Shown: one piece after another, positions 38,453 through 47,725 of the stretch
Numbering within the stretch: position 1 is the first letter of the stretch
Layout: each line of letters starts with the position of its first letter
Source of the DNA: Rhodocyclales bacterium
GTDB taxonomy: Bacteria; Pseudomonadota; Gammaproteobacteria; Burkholderiales; Rhodocyclaceae
Assembly: GCA_026399435.1 (NCBI GenBank)
Contig: JAPLQX010000043.1
Coordinates: forward strand, 1 to 64,000
Direction: 5' to 3'
DNA: 64,000 nucleotides
Position numbers and translations under genes: made by a program
The notes under the pieces: generated by a model
Databases searched by the model: none
The model's input: the letters and a program-made list of their open reading frames with translations, nothing else
What the model was told of the DNA's origin: nothing

Positions 38453-38503
38453 TCCGCTGTTTGCTCTCCGGTGTCGCCGGAACGGGGCCAGCGACACCCT
38501 CGC

Positions 38504-40828
38504 CTAGCGGGTCAACTCCATGTACAAGCTCGGCAGCGTCTCGGGCAGGCGCTCGATGCGGTCGAGCACCCGCCAGCGCTTGCCGAAGATGTCGCGCACA
38601 TAGTCGTCGGCCCGCAGGTCGAGGCTCAGGCAGAAGGTCGTAACGCCCTTGGCGGCCAGTTCCTCGACGGCCTTGCGGGCGTCGGCGCGCAGGTGGCCGG
38701 GCTCGTCGACATCGATGTCGGCCGGTTCGCCGTCGGTCAGCAAGAGCAGGATTTTCTTGTCCGCCGGCCGTGCCGCCAGATAGTGGCCGGCGTGGCGCAG
38801 CGCGGCGCCCATGCGGGTGGACCAGCCCGCCTCCATGGCCGCCAGCCGCGCCTTGACGGTGTCGTCCCAGCGCTCGGAAAAGCCCTTGATGTGCTGGTAG
38901 CGCACGTCGTGGCGGGTGTTGGAATGGAAACCGGCGATGGCGCAGGAGTCGCCGAGGCAGTCGATCGCCCAGGCCAGCAGGGACACGGCTTCCTGGCTGA
39001 GTTCGAGGATGGTCTGCCCGCTGGTGTTGCCTGAACCGGCGACTTTCTGGTTGAGCGATTCCGAGAGATCGAGCAGCAGCAGGACGTTGATGTCGCGCCC
39101 GTCCGTGCGGTGACTCATGTTGATCCGCGAATCGGGCGTAACGCCGCTCTTGAAGTCGATCAACGAACCGATGGCGATGTCGAGGTCGAGGTCGCTGCCC
39201 TCCTCCTGGTAGCGGATGCGGACTTTTTCCTGCGGCTTGAGCAGATCGAGCAGGCGCTTCAGGCGCTTGGCCAGCGCGGCGTGCTTGGCCAGCAGCCGGT
39301 CGATGTCGGCGGCGTTGCCGCTGGGGTGCAGGGCTTCGTAGAGGCTGACCCAGTCCGGCCGATAGGTCTGGCTCTGATAATCCCACTCGGGATAGTGGCG
39401 CGGCGGCAGGCCTTGCTGCGCTTCGACCGGCTCCCGCCTGCGCGCCTCGTCGAAGGCGGCTTCCTCGTCGCCCTGCTCGATGAATTTCCACAGCTGGCGA
39501 TTGTCGTCGCGATAGTCGACAACCGTGGCGTCGAAATGCACTTTGGCGAACTGGTCGCTCTGGCGCCGTGTCCTGGCGACATAGGACAGCGCCAGCGTCG
39601 CGATCTCCCCGGTGCCGGACTCGCCTGCGGCAAGCAGTTCGCGGAAACTCCGTTCGAACTCGAGCAGGACCGGATCGGCATAGCCGTGCCCGGGATCGAG
39701 AAAGGCACGCGACAGCATCGCCAGGCGGTGGCGCAAACACGACGTGGTCTCTGGATCGCAGGCATCCGCGAGCGGCTTGGGATGCAGGGTGAGAAAGATG
39801 CGGCGCAGGCCGGGAAACTCGCGTATCAGCAGCGTCTCGACGCGGCAGTCCTCGAAGAATTCCACCGCCATGCGCTGGAAGGGGCTCCAGTTGTCGGCGA
39901 TCTGCGGTGTGCTCCAGCGACGATGGCCGACCATGTGCGCCAATACGGCGCGGTAGCGGTCGATGCCACTGACTATTCCATTGTGACCATGGGCATCGTC
40001 GAACACATCCGGCACGCGCATGCCGAGCTTGTCGTAGTAGGGCATCGGCTGGCGCAGTTCGTCGAACGCGGTCGAGTAGGGGACCAGAAGATCGCTGTCG
40101 CGCCACAACGCGCGCAGGGTGAGCTCGAGTTGCCGTTCGACGTCGGCGAACAGCGTGCCGTGGCGTTCGCGCTGCAGCACCGCCCGGCTGTCCGCCGATT
40201 CGAGACGGAAATACTCCTCCTGGCGCTCCGGGTGCCTGGCGTAGTTGCGGATGCCGTACTCGGTCCAGTTGCGCAGGCCCGCCGTTGCCAGCAGGCCGAG
40301 CAGACGCGGCGCCTGACGGAAGAACTCGGGCAGGCCCGGGCTGGGAAACGTGGTGTGATGGCCGTGGATCGAGCCCGAGGTGCGCGCCATGAGGTCCAAC
40401 GCGATGTCGATATAGGCGCGGAGCTGGTCGGCGGATGGCAAGCGCCGAGCGACGGCGGCCAGGGTTTGCAGAAAGGGCGTGATGGCCTTGCTGTTGGGCG
40501 ACTTCTGCATCGCGCGGATCGCGCTCATGACCGGCGGCAGAAGGCTTTCCTGATCGCCGCCGGCGGCGGCGACCACCGATGGCCACTCTTCGAGGAAGGC
40601 CAGCAGCGGCTCGGGGCCGCGCCCAAGCTTGCCGATGAAACGCGCGGCCTCGATCCAGGCCTCCATCTGCGGCTTGGTGAAGGTCGTCAGCGCTTCGTAG
40701 AGGCATTCCTCGAAGACATCGGCTACCGGCGCAAAGCCGCAATCGAGCGCCAGCCACCAGCCCTGCACCTGCGGATGCAGCATCTGGCGCTGCCGTGCAT
40801 CGGTAACGGGACGGTATCCGGTCGCCAT
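38504..40828 (-). CDS. cbbO: CbbO, RuBisCO activase component with VWA domain
   Basis: With CbbQ it forms the AAA+ activase that removes inhibitory sugar phosphates from form II RuBisCO. 774 aa from the ATG at 40828. The C-terminal von Willebrand A domain (about 570-774) contains the MIDAS motif LLLDLSESLN and the later LLLLTDGEPADID. The large N-terminal part is the CbbO-specific helical region. Lies 40 bp after cbbQ. The gap contains a dispersed 20-nt motif (40837-40856) which, if a longer start were used, would read VGAGDT. Confidence 0.92.
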   Translation of the reverse strand: MATGYRPVTDARQRQMLHPQVQGWWLALDCGFAPVADVFEECLYEALTTFTKPQMEAWIEAARFIGKLGRGPEPLLAFLEEWPSVVAAAGGDQESLLPPVMSAIRAMQKSPNSKAITPFLQTLAAVARRLPSADQLRAYIDIALDLMARTSGSIHGHHTTFPSPGLPEFFRQAPRLLGLLATAGLRNWTEYGIRNYARHPERQEEYFRLESADSRAVLQRERHGTLFADVERQLELTLRALWRDSDLLVPYSTAFDELRQPMPYYDKLGMRVPDVFDDAHGHNGIVSGIDRYRAVLAHMVGHRRWSTPQIADNWSPFQRMAVEFFEDCRVETLLIREFPGLRRIFLTLHPKPLADACDPETTSCLRHRLAMLSRAFLDPGHGYADPVLLEFERSFRELLAAGESGTGEIATLALSYVARTRRQSDQFAKVHFDATVVDYRDDNRQLWKFIEQGDEEAAFDEARRREPVEAQQGLPPRHYPEWDYQSQTYRPDWVSLYEALHPSGNAADIDRLLAKHAALAKRLKRLLDLLKPQEKVRIRYQEEGSDLDLDIAIGSLIDFKSGVTPDSRINMSHRTDGRDINVLLLLDLSESLNQKVAGSGNTSGQTILELSQEAVSLLAWAIDCLGDSCAIAGFHSNTRHDVRYQHIKGFSERWDDTVKARLAAMEAGWSTRMGAALRHAGHYLAARPADKKILLLLTDGEPADIDVDEPGHLRADARKAVEELAAKGVTTFCLSLDLRADDYVRDIFGKRWRVLDRIERLPETLPSLYMELTR

Positions 40829-40836
40829 GGTCTTCG

Positions 40837-40856
40837 CCGTATCGCCAGCACCGACT
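40837..40856 (-). repeat. dispersed 20-nt motif copy before cbbO
   Basis: Matches AGTCGGCGCTGGCGATACGG at 19 of 20 positions on the minus strand, between cbbQ and cbbO. Confidence 0.7.
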
Positions 40857-40868
40857 CTTTGTCCGGGA

Positions 40869-41684
40869 TCAGGCGGGGGTCGCGTCGAACGTCGCGTCGA
40901 TGGCGTGATCGAGCGTTGCGCGGATGTCGGCGTCGTCGGTGATCGGCCGCACCATGGCCATGCGGCAGGCATCCCGGGGCGCAACTCCGCGCCGGATCAA
41001 CGTGGCGGCATAGACCACGAGGCGCGTCGAAATGCCCTCGTCCAGCCCGTGGCCCTTCAGGTTGCGCGCCGTCTGGGCGATCTTCACCAGCTTGCCCGCC
41101 GTGACCGGTTCGAGCCCGGTTTCCGTCGCCACGATCTGCGTCTCCAGCGCGGCCTCGGGGTAATCGAAATCGAAGGCGGTAAAGCGCTGCTTGGTCGATT
41201 GCTTGAGATCCTTCATCAGCGACTGATAGCCGGGGTTGTAGGAAATCACCAGTTGAAAGTCGGGATGCGCCTCGATCAGCTCGCCCTTCTTGTCCAGCGG
41301 CAACACGCGGCGATGGTCGGTCAGCGGGTGGATCACCACGGTGGTGTCCTGACGCGCTTCGACGATCTCGTCGAGATAGCAGACCGCCCCCATGCGTGCA
41401 GCGGTGGTCAGCGGGCCGTCGAGCCAGCGCGTGCCGTTGGCGTCGAGCAGGTAGCGGCCGACCAGATCGGAGGCCGTCATGTCTTCGTTGCAGGCCACGG
41501 TGATCAGCGGCTTGCCCAGCTTCCAGGCCATGTATTCGACGAAGCGCGACTTGCCGCAGCCGGTGGGACCCTTGAGCATCACCGGCAGGCGGGCATGGTA
41601 GGCCGCCTCGAACAGCGCCACTTCCCTGCCCTGCGCCTGATAGTAGGGCTCCGCCTTGACCAGGAATTGCTCTTTGTTCGACAT
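40869..41684 (-). CDS. cbbQ: CbbQ, MoxR-type AAA+ RuBisCO activase
   Basis: Hexameric AAA+ ATPase partner of CbbO. 271 aa; Walker [11 protein letters not shown] (about 39-48), Walker [12 protein letters not shown] (about 99-109), sensor region VISYNPGYQ. The cbbM-cbbQ-cbbO order is typical of the Q2O2 type accompanying form II RuBisCO. It follows cbbM by 182 bp, with a terminator between them, so it probably receives only part of the cbbM transcription. Confidence 0.95.
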   Translation of the reverse strand: MSNKEQFLVKAEPYYQAQGREVALFEAAYHARLPVMLKGPTGCGKSRFVEYMAWKLGKPLITVACNEDMTASDLVGRYLLDANGTRWLDGPLTTAARMGAVCYLDEIVEARQDTTVVIHPLTDHRRVLPLDKKGELIEAHPDFQLVISYNPGYQSLMKDLKQSTKQRFTAFDFDYPEAALETQIVATETGLEPVTAGKLVKIAQTARNLKGHGLDEGISTRLVVYAATLIRRGVAPRDACRMAMVRPITDDADIRATLDHAIDATFDATPA

Positions 41685-41719
41685 GGTCTTATCCGATCAA
41701 AAGAGTCGGGTTAAGCCAG

Positions 41720-41747
41720 GTAAAAATCCCCGCCGTGGCGGGGATTC
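41720..41747 (-). terminator. terminator/attenuator between cbbM and cbbQ
   Basis: On the minus strand AATCCCCGCC-AC-GGCGGGGATT (10-bp stem) is followed by TTTTTA. It would end many cbbM transcripts before cbbQ. Confidence 0.85.
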
Positions 41748-41866
41748 CGATCATGGCTATAACTATTCCGTTTCCAGATCATTTGTGACGCGAAGACGAG
41801 CCGCAGACAATGCGAATAGCACGGCAAGGCGAAGTCGACAAAGTCACGGATGCCCTGGAAATGGAA

Positions 41867-43246
41867 TTACTTGTGCACGCCGAGCTTTTCGCGCCACCCC
41901 GGATACAGCATGTCGGCATCCTTGGGGAAGGATTCGAAGGCGCGGGCGAATTCCTTGTGCTCCTTTGCGTACTGGACCGGATCGGCGCCGGCCTTCCAGC
42001 ACTCGTAGGCCTGGCGCAGCGAGATGGCGCCGGAGGCCGGGCTGTCGATGTGACCGTAGGCGCCGCCGCCGGCGGTGTTGATGACGTTGCCGTGGCCGAG
42101 GTTCTCGAAGAAGCCGGGCAGGCGCAGCGCGTTCATGCCGCCGGAAATGATCGGCGTGGTGGGCTTCATGCCGAACCACTTCTGGAAGTAGACCGGACCC
42201 TGGCACTCGTCGCGTTCGATCATGTAGGCGATGATCTTGTCGTCGCCCTCGCCTTCCATCTTGCCGTAGCCCATGGTGCCGACGTGGATGCCGGACGCAC
42301 CCTGCAGGCGCGACATCTTGGCCAGCACGAACGCCGTGTAGCCGCGCTTGGCACTGGGTGAGGTGACGGCGCCGTGACCGGCCCGATGGTAGTGCAGGTA
42401 CTGGTTCGGGTACTGGCGACGGGCGGTGGTGACCATGCCGGGGCCTCCGACGTAGCCATCCACCAGGAAGGCCAGCTTGTCGGCGTCGGGACCGAACACT
42501 TCCAGTCCGTAGTCGGCGCGGGCGCACATTTCGTAGTGATCGTCGGCGGTGATGTTCATCGAGAACAGCTTGGCCTCGCCGGTTTCGTCCTGGGCGCGCT
42601 TCAGGGAGTCATAGACCAGCGGCAGCACTTTCTTCAACGGGCAGAAAACCTGGTTGCCCTGCGGTTCGTCGTTCTTGATGAAGTCGCCACCGAGCCAAAA
42701 CTGGTAGGCGGCCTTGGCGAAGGGCTCGGGACGCAGGCCGAGCTTGGGCTTGATGATGGTGCCGGCGATGTAGCCGCCGTCCTTGACCGGGCGGCCGAGG
42801 ATGCGCCACAGGTCGGTGATGTCCTTGGCCGGGCCGTCGAACATCTGGATCACGCGGTCGGGCATGTAGAAGTCGATCATCTTGGCGTGTTCGATGTCGC
42901 CCATGCCCTGATTGTTGCCGATGGCCAGGGTCAGGAAAGACACCAGCATGAAGCGGCCGTCGATCACGTTGCGGTCGAACAGTTCGATCGGATAGGCGAT
43001 GCGCATATCCTCGGTGGCTTCGTCGATCAGATACACCAGCGCATCCACGCCCTTGGTGAAATCGTCGGTGGTGGAGACCTCGACGTTGGTACCGGTGGAG
43101 GATTCGGCGGCGAAGTGGGCCGCGGCCTCCAGGTAGCCGGTGCCAGCCTTCGGCTTCATCTTGTAAGCAACCAGGATGTGCTTTCCGCCCTTGATCAGGT
43201 CCTCTTCCTTGAGGCTCAGGTCGGCATAACGATTCGATTGATCCAT
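41867..43246 (-). CDS. cbbM: form II ribulose-1,5-bisphosphate carboxylase/oxygenase
   Basis: Fixes CO2 onto ribulose bisphosphate. 459 aa, full length for form II. The carbamylated Lys lies in [14 protein letters not shown] (about residue 191) next to metal ligands Asp and Glu. [10 protein letters not shown] (about 163-172) and the loop-6 Lys in [12 protein letters not shown] (about 325-336) are intact. GAGGAG precedes the ATG. A LysR-type operator lies 77 bp upstream. No form I large or small subunit is in the window, so this enzyme suits low-oxygen, high-CO2 conditions if it is the only one. Confidence 0.98.
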   Translation of the reverse strand: MDQSNRYADLSLKEEDLIKGGKHILVAYKMKPKAGTGYLEAAAHFAAESSTGTNVEVSTTDDFTKGVDALVYLIDEATEDMRIAYPIELFDRNVIDGRFMLVSFLTLAIGNNQGMGDIEHAKMIDFYMPDRVIQMFDGPAKDITDLWRILGRPVKDGGYIAGTIIKPKLGLRPEPFAKAAYQFWLGGDFIKNDEPQGNQVFCPLKKVLPLVYDSLKRAQDETGEAKLFSMNITADDHYEMCARADYGLEVFGPDADKLAFLVDGYVGGPGMVTTARRQYPNQYLHYHRAGHGAVTSPSAKRGYTAFVLAKMSRLQGASGIHVGTMGYGKMEGEGDDKIIAYMIERDECQGPVYFQKWFGMKPTTPIISGGMNALRLPGFFENLGHGNVINTAGGGAYGHIDSPASGAISLRQAYECWKAGADPVQYAKEHKEFARAFESFPKDADMLYPGWREKLGVHK

Positions 43247-43322
43247 TCGGTTCTCCTCATTCTCAGCATGGTGAAGTATCGCATTTCGCGGGCAACTCCA
43301 AGCATCTTAGTCACCAGCATGT

Positions 43323-43359
43323 ATAACTAACAGTCACATATTTTTATCGTTTCCATCAG
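43323..43359. promoter_or_regulatory. LysR-type (CbbR) operator upstream of cbbM
   Basis: ATAAC-N15-TTTAT-N7-ATCAG, the weakest of three aligned sites, sharing TAACAGTCA with the site at 44142. It overlaps the cbbY stop codon. A second imperfect palindrome, TTAGT-N14-ACTAA (43307-43330), overlaps it. Confidence 0.65.
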
Positions 43360-44114
43360 CTTTTATTGATAGCCTCCTGATGCCAGATCCTCAGCAGATC
43401 GAGGTCAACCAGGGCTCTCCCATGCATGGTGCCGCTGCGGACGGCACTAGGCCGACCCGGCTCGCCCAGGTCGGAGAGCACGGCGAGGGCACCCGAAAAG
43501 TCGTGATCCTGCGTGTACTCGCTTTCCGTAACGACGGTTGGCAAGCCGGCGCCGAGGCTGGCCTTGAGCCCGTTGGCCGAATCCTCGAAGACCAGGCAGG
43601 CGGAGGCCTGCAGGCCAAGCTGTTGCAGCACCCACGAGTAAATGTCGGGGGCCGGCTTCTTGCGCGCCACCGTGTCGCCAGCGCCGACTATTTCGAACAA
43701 CGCCATCAGCTCGGCGGGCAGCAAGGCGGTGACGTTCTCCGGCGTGGTGGTCGTCGCGATGGCCAGGCGCAGGCCGGCGCCATGCGCTTCGCGCAGCAGC
43801 CGCGCCACACCCGGCTGCAAGGGAATGCCGCCGGCTGCCAGCAGCTTGAGGTAGTGACGGGTCTTGGCTTCGTGGAGCGCCTTGATGCGCAGGTCGGCAT
43901 CAGCCTGCCGGAGAAAAGCCGGATCGTGGCGCTCGCAGAAGAAGCGCATGCGCTCCTTGCCGCCGGTCACCGCCAGCAGTTCGCCGTAGAGCGCCTCGTC
44001 CCAGCGCCAGGCGAGGCCGGCCTCGGCGAAGGCCGCATTGAAGGCGGGACGGTGGCCATCCCGCTCGGTGTCGGCCAGCGTGCCATCGACGTCGAAAATC
44101 AGGGCTTCAAGCAT
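43356..44114 (-). CDS. cbbY: CbbY-like HAD phosphatase
   Basis: HAD hydrolase likely to remove inhibitory sugar bisphosphates such as xylulose-1,5-bisphosphate. 252 aa from the ATG at 44114; an ATG at 44126 is also possible. Motif I is FDVDGTLADTE (about 4-14), motif II ATTTT (about 122-126), motif III Lys in RKKPAPDIY (about 157) and motif IV VFEDSANGLKAS. Upstream of cbbM on the same strand, and preceded by a LysR-type operator that almost abuts the start. A dispersed 20-nt motif (43670-43689) encodes its VGAGDTV. Specificity versus phosphoglycolate is inferred from context. Confidence 0.88.
   Translation of the reverse strand: MLEALIFDVDGTLADTERDGHRPAFNAAFAEAGLAWRWDEALYGELLAVTGGKERMRFFCERHDPAFLRQADADLRIKALHEAKTRHYLKLLAAGGIPLQPGVARLLREAHGAGLRLAIATTTTPENVTALLPAELMALFEIVGAGDTVARKKPAPDIYSWVLQQLGLQASACLVFEDSANGLKASLGAGLPTVVTESEYTQDHDFSGALAVLSDLGEPGRPSAVRSGTMHGRALVDLDLLRIWHQEAINKS
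43670..43689 (-). repeat. dispersed 20-nt motif copy in cbbY
   Basis: 19 of 20 matches to AGTCGGCGCTGGCGATACGG on the coding strand, encoding VGAGDT. Confidence 0.65.
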
Positions 44115-44141
44115 GAGATGCAGCATAGCCTCCGGACACCC

Positions 44142-44178
44142 ATAAGTAACAGTCATGCTTTCTTATGACGGTGATAAC
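44142..44178. promoter_or_regulatory. LysR-type (CbbR) operator between cbbY and the GGDEF-EAL/cbbR pair
   Basis: ATAAG (44142-44146), 15 bases, CTTAT (44162-44166), 7 bases, ATAAC (44174-44178). Same spacing as the fbp site. It lies only 15-27 bases before the possible cbbY starts and 49 bases before the GGDEF-EAL ATG, so autoregulation of cbbR is likely. Confidence 0.72.
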
Positions 44179-44227
44179 ATGAACAAAAAGATGGATCAAA
44201 AGCCATCGGCAACAGCAAGGGGGAGGC

Positions 44228-47200
44228 ATGGCAGGGGATTCGAGCGACGTAGCGAGCCTGATGAAGTCGGTTCGGGAGGAGGTGGTCATGGTCACCTATT
44301 CCGCCACACTGGTCGCCGGTACCGTGCTGATGCTGGGCAACATGGCGCGCAACCTCCACTTGGGAAATCAGCTCGCCATCCCCTACGGCATCCTCTATCT
44401 GGCATTCCTGGTCACCTACTTCCAGCGCCACCGCATCGGCGCCAGATGGTTGGGGCTCGCATTGCTGGCGGCACTCTATGTGGGCGGCACTCTTGGCTAC
44501 TTCATTTACGGCTTCATCGGCAACTCGGTACCGATCTTCATGGCGCTGTGCATCGCCGCCGCAGCCTTTTATGGGCCACGCGGTGGCCTGATTGCCGCCG
44601 TTGGATCCGGGATGACGATGCTTGTCATGGCTGTGCTCGCGATCTCCGGCCATCTTGTTTTCTCCTATGACGTAAACGCTTTCATCAGCAGCCCCTTCAG
44701 CTGGATCGCGGCGCTGACCACCTTCGCCGCGATGGCCGCAATGGTGCTCACCCAGCTGGGCCTGATGCATCGCAAGCTGGAATCCCTGGTGGGCGAACAG
44801 CAAACGAGGATGAACGACCTGGCGCAGACCAACGCCCGGCTTGAGCGGGAGGTCGCTGCACGGACCACGATGGAAGCCGAACTGCGGCGCCAGTCGGCGC
44901 TGCTGGAAAACATCGTCAGCGGCCTGCCGCAGGGCATCAGCGTATTCGACGACCAGCTCAGATTGCTGAAATGGAACCAGGGCATGATCGACGTGCTGGA
45001 ACTGCCGCCGGAGATCGTCGTCGACAACGTCCGGTTCGAAGACCTGATCCGCGTTCCGGCGCGGCGCGGCGACTACGGTCCCGGCGACCCCGAGGAACAT
45101 GTGCAGAAGCGCCGCGAACTGGCCCTGCAGTTTCAGCCGCACAGCTTCGAGCGGGCGCGGCCGGGCGGCCGCACGCACCTCGTCGTCGGCAAGCCATTTC
45201 ACGTCGATGGGAAGATAGCTGGCTTCATCACCACCTATACCGACATCACCGAGCGCAAGAACACCGAGCTCGAAATTCAGCGCAGCAACGAGGTGCTGCA
45301 AAGCATTCTGGACAACATTCCGGCCGGGGTCAGTGTCGCCAACGGCGACCTGCGCATGATTGCCTGGAACCAGTTGTTCAAGCAGCTGCTGGAATTGCCT
45401 GACGAACTGTTTGTCGACCCGCAACCCAGGTTCGAGTCCTTCATTCGCCACAACGCATCGCGCGGAGAGTATGGCAGCGAGAACGTCGAGCAGAAGATTA
45501 CCGAAATCGTCGAACGGGCCCGCCATCCCGTGGCCCACACCTTCGAGCGCGAGCGCCCGAACGGCACCGTGCTGGAAATTCGCGGCGTGCCCTTGCCGCG
45601 GGGGGGCTTCGTCACCATCTATACGGATATCACGGCGCGCAAGCAGGCCGAGCGCGAACTCTTGCGCTTGCACGAACGTTCATCACTGGCACTGAAAACG
45701 GTGGGGGTCGGGATTTTCGACTGGGATGCCGAGAAGAACCGGTTGCTGGCCGACACGCGGGTATTCGATATCTTCGGCATCTCTCCCGAAGGAAGAAACG
45801 GCCTGTTCAACGACTGGAGCGACTATCTGCATCCGCAGGACAGGGAGCAGGCCTTGAGTCAGATCGTTGCCTCCCTGCGCGGTACGGAAAGCGACGTCAA
45901 GCTGGCCTACCGCATTATCCGACCGGATGGCGGCGTCCGTTATCTGGAAGTGCATAACCACATCGTGCGGGACGCCAGCGGCAGGACCCAGCGCCTGATC
46001 GGCGCCGACTTCGACGTGACGGAGCGCAAGGAAACCGAAGAACGCCTGCTGCTGACCGAGAAGGTTTTCGACAACAGCCCGGTGGCGATCGTGATTACCG
46101 ACAGCGAGAACCGCATCATCTCGGTCAACGAGGCCTTCGAAAAGACCACAGGCTATGCCGAGTTCGAGGTCCTCGGGCTCGATCCGAAGATCCTCGGCTC
46201 CGGCCAGCACGCCAAGGAATTCTTCGCAAATATGTGGCGGTCGCTGAATGAAGCCGACTTCTGGGAAGGCGAAATCCTGGACCGGCGCAGGACCGGCGAG
46301 ATCTACCCGAAATGGATGACCATCAATGTCGTGCATGACCGGGAGGATCCCGAACGAATCCATTATGTCGGAATCTTTTCCGACATCACGGAAAGAAAGC
46401 AGGCCGAGCAGCACATTCATCACCTGGCCCATCACGACGCGCTGACCGGGCTGCCCAACCGCATGGCGCTGGAGGCGCGGCTGGAACAGTCGCTCGCCGA
46501 GGCGGACCGCAACCGGCGCAGCGTCGCCGTGATGTTCATCGATCTCGACCGCTTCAAGATCATCAACGACACGCTCGGCCATCATGTCGGTGACCTGCTG
46601 CTGATCGAAGTAGCGCGGCGCCTGAGGCATACCGTGCGATCTTCGGACACGGTGGCGCGCCTCGGCGGCGACGAGTTCGTTGTCGTCGTGCCGGCGCTGG
46701 AAGATCCCGCGGTTGCTACAACCGTGGCCGGCAGCATCCTGGTTTCACTCGGCGCGCCCTATCTGATCGAAGACAAGGTCCTGCACAGCACGCCATCCAT
46801 CGGCGTCAGCATCTACCCGCAGGACGGCGGCGACGTCGCCAGCGTGATGAAGTACGCCGACACCGCGATGTATCACGCCAAGGAATCGGGACGCAACGGC
46901 TTCCAGTTCTTCTCGCCGCAATTGAATCACGCCGCGATGGAACGACTCGAGGTGGAGCGTCAGTTGCGCGAGGCCCTGGCGCTGGACCAGTTCGTGCTGC
47001 ACTACCAGCCGCGCCTCGATCAGGATGGCCGGATCACCGGAGTCGAGGCACTGATCCGCTGGAACCGGCCGGACCACGGCCTCGAACTGCCGGACGGATT
47101 CATTCCGGTCGCCGAGGAAAGCGACCTGATCATCCAGATCGGCGACTGGGTCCTGGCATCCGTCGTCCGCCAGTTGCGGACCTGGCTCGATGCCGGCATC

Positions 47201-47725
47201 CCCGTGCCCCCGGTGGCGATCAATCTTTCTGCGCGGCAGCTGCGCCTGGCAAACCTGCCGGAGCAAATCGTGGAAGTGATGCGGCAATACGCCGTACCGG
47301 CCCACCTGCTGGAATTCGAGGTCACAGAAAGCCTGGCCATGGAGAACCCGGAAAGAGCGTCCAGCGTGCTGCGGGAACTCCGCGGGATGGGTATCTCGCT
47401 CGCCATCGACGACTTCGGCACCGGCTACTCATCCCTGTCCTACATCAAGCAATTGCCGTTTCACCGCCTCAAGATCGACCGCTCCTTTGTCACCGAAATC
47501 GCGACCGACCGGAGCGACCATGCCATCGTCAGGGGCACCATAGCGCTGGCTCACAGCATCGGGCTCAAGGTGGTCGCCGAAGGCTTGGAGACCGCCGAGC
47601 AATTTGCCTTGCTGAAGAGCGCCGGATGCGACGAATTCCAGGGCTTTTATTTCTCCGGGCCACTGCCCTTCGCTAAACTCGAGGCTTTCCTTGGCAATCA
47701 TTCACCCGGCCTTGCTCAACCATGA
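44228..47725 (+). CDS. membrane PAS-GGDEF-EAL cyclic-di-GMP enzyme
   Basis: 1165 aa. About five or six hydrophobic segments in residues 20-180 form a membrane sensor, followed by a coiled linker, two PAS_7-like domains (from about 225 and 355), a PAS3/PAC (about 480-600) and a further PAS (about 615-730). The GGDEF domain has intact RLGGDEF near 812 with the inhibitory RxxD five residues upstream. The EAL domain has EALIRW near 939, NLSARQL, EVTES, DDFGTGYSS, KIDRSF and EGLET, so both synthesis and hydrolysis look possible. Its stop overlaps the cbbR start (ATGA). An alternative ATG at 44288 has a better Shine-Dalgarno. Confidence 0.9.
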   Translation: MAGDSSDVASLMKSVREEVVMVTYSATLVAGTVLMLGNMARNLHLGNQLAIPYGILYLAFLVTYFQRHRIGARWLGLALLAALYVGGTLGYFIYGFIGNSVPIFMALCIAAAAFYGPRGGLIAAVGSGMTMLVMAVLAISGHLVFSYDVNAFISSPFSWIAALTTFAAMAAMVLTQLGLMHRKLESLVGEQQTRMNDLAQTNARLEREVAARTTMEAELRRQSALLENIVSGLPQGISVFDDQLRLLKWNQGMIDVLELPPEIVVDNVRFEDLIRVPARRGDYGPGDPEEHVQKRRELALQFQPHSFERARPGGRTHLVVGKPFHVDGKIAGFITTYTDITERKNTELEIQRSNEVLQSILDNIPAGVSVANGDLRMIAWNQLFKQLLELPDELFVDPQPRFESFIRHNASRGEYGSENVEQKITEIVERARHPVAHTFERERPNGTVLEIRGVPLPRGGFVTIYTDITARKQAERELLRLHERSSLALKTVGVGIFDWDAEKNRLLADTRVFDIFGISPEGRNGLFNDWSDYLHPQDREQALSQIVASLRGTESDVKLAYRIIRPDGGVRYLEVHNHIVRDASGRTQRLIGADFDVTERKETEERLLLTEKVFDNSPVAIVITDSENRIISVNEAFEKTTGYAEFEVLGLDPKILGSGQHAKEFFANMWRSLNEADFWEGEILDRRRTGEIYPKWMTINVVHDREDPERIHYVGIFSDITERKQAEQHIHHLAHHDALTGLPNRMALEARLEQSLAEADRNRRSVAVMFIDLDRFKIINDTLGHHVGDLLLIEVARRLRHTVRSSDTVARLGGDEFVVVVPALEDPAVATTVAGSILVSLGAPYLIEDKVLHSTPSIGVSIYPQDGGDVASVMKYADTAMYHAKESGRNGFQFFSPQLNHAAMERLEVERQLREALALDQFVLHYQPRLDQDGRITGVEALIRWNRPDHGLELPDGFIPVAEESDLIIQIGDWVLASVVRQLRTWLDAGIPVPPVAINLSARQLRLANLPEQIVEVMRQYAVPAHLLEFEVTESLAMENPERASSVLRELRGMGISLAIDDFGTGYSSLSYIKQLPFHRLKIDRSFVTEIATDRSDHAIVRGTIALAHSIGLKVVAEGLETAEQFALLKSAGCDEFQGFYFSGPLPFAKLEAFLGNHSPGLAQP

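Noticed and set aside
38470-38500. Rho-independent terminator after cbbO
   Set aside because: GGTGTCGC/GCGACACC pairs, but the loop is 13 bases and no U-tract follows on the cbbO strand, so it is too weak to call.
38427-40757. A 776-codon open frame overlapping cbbO on the same strand
   Set aside because: It is the shifted frame of cbbO: Arg/Pro-rich, low complexity and without recognisable motifs, while the other frame has a clear CbbO/VWA protein.
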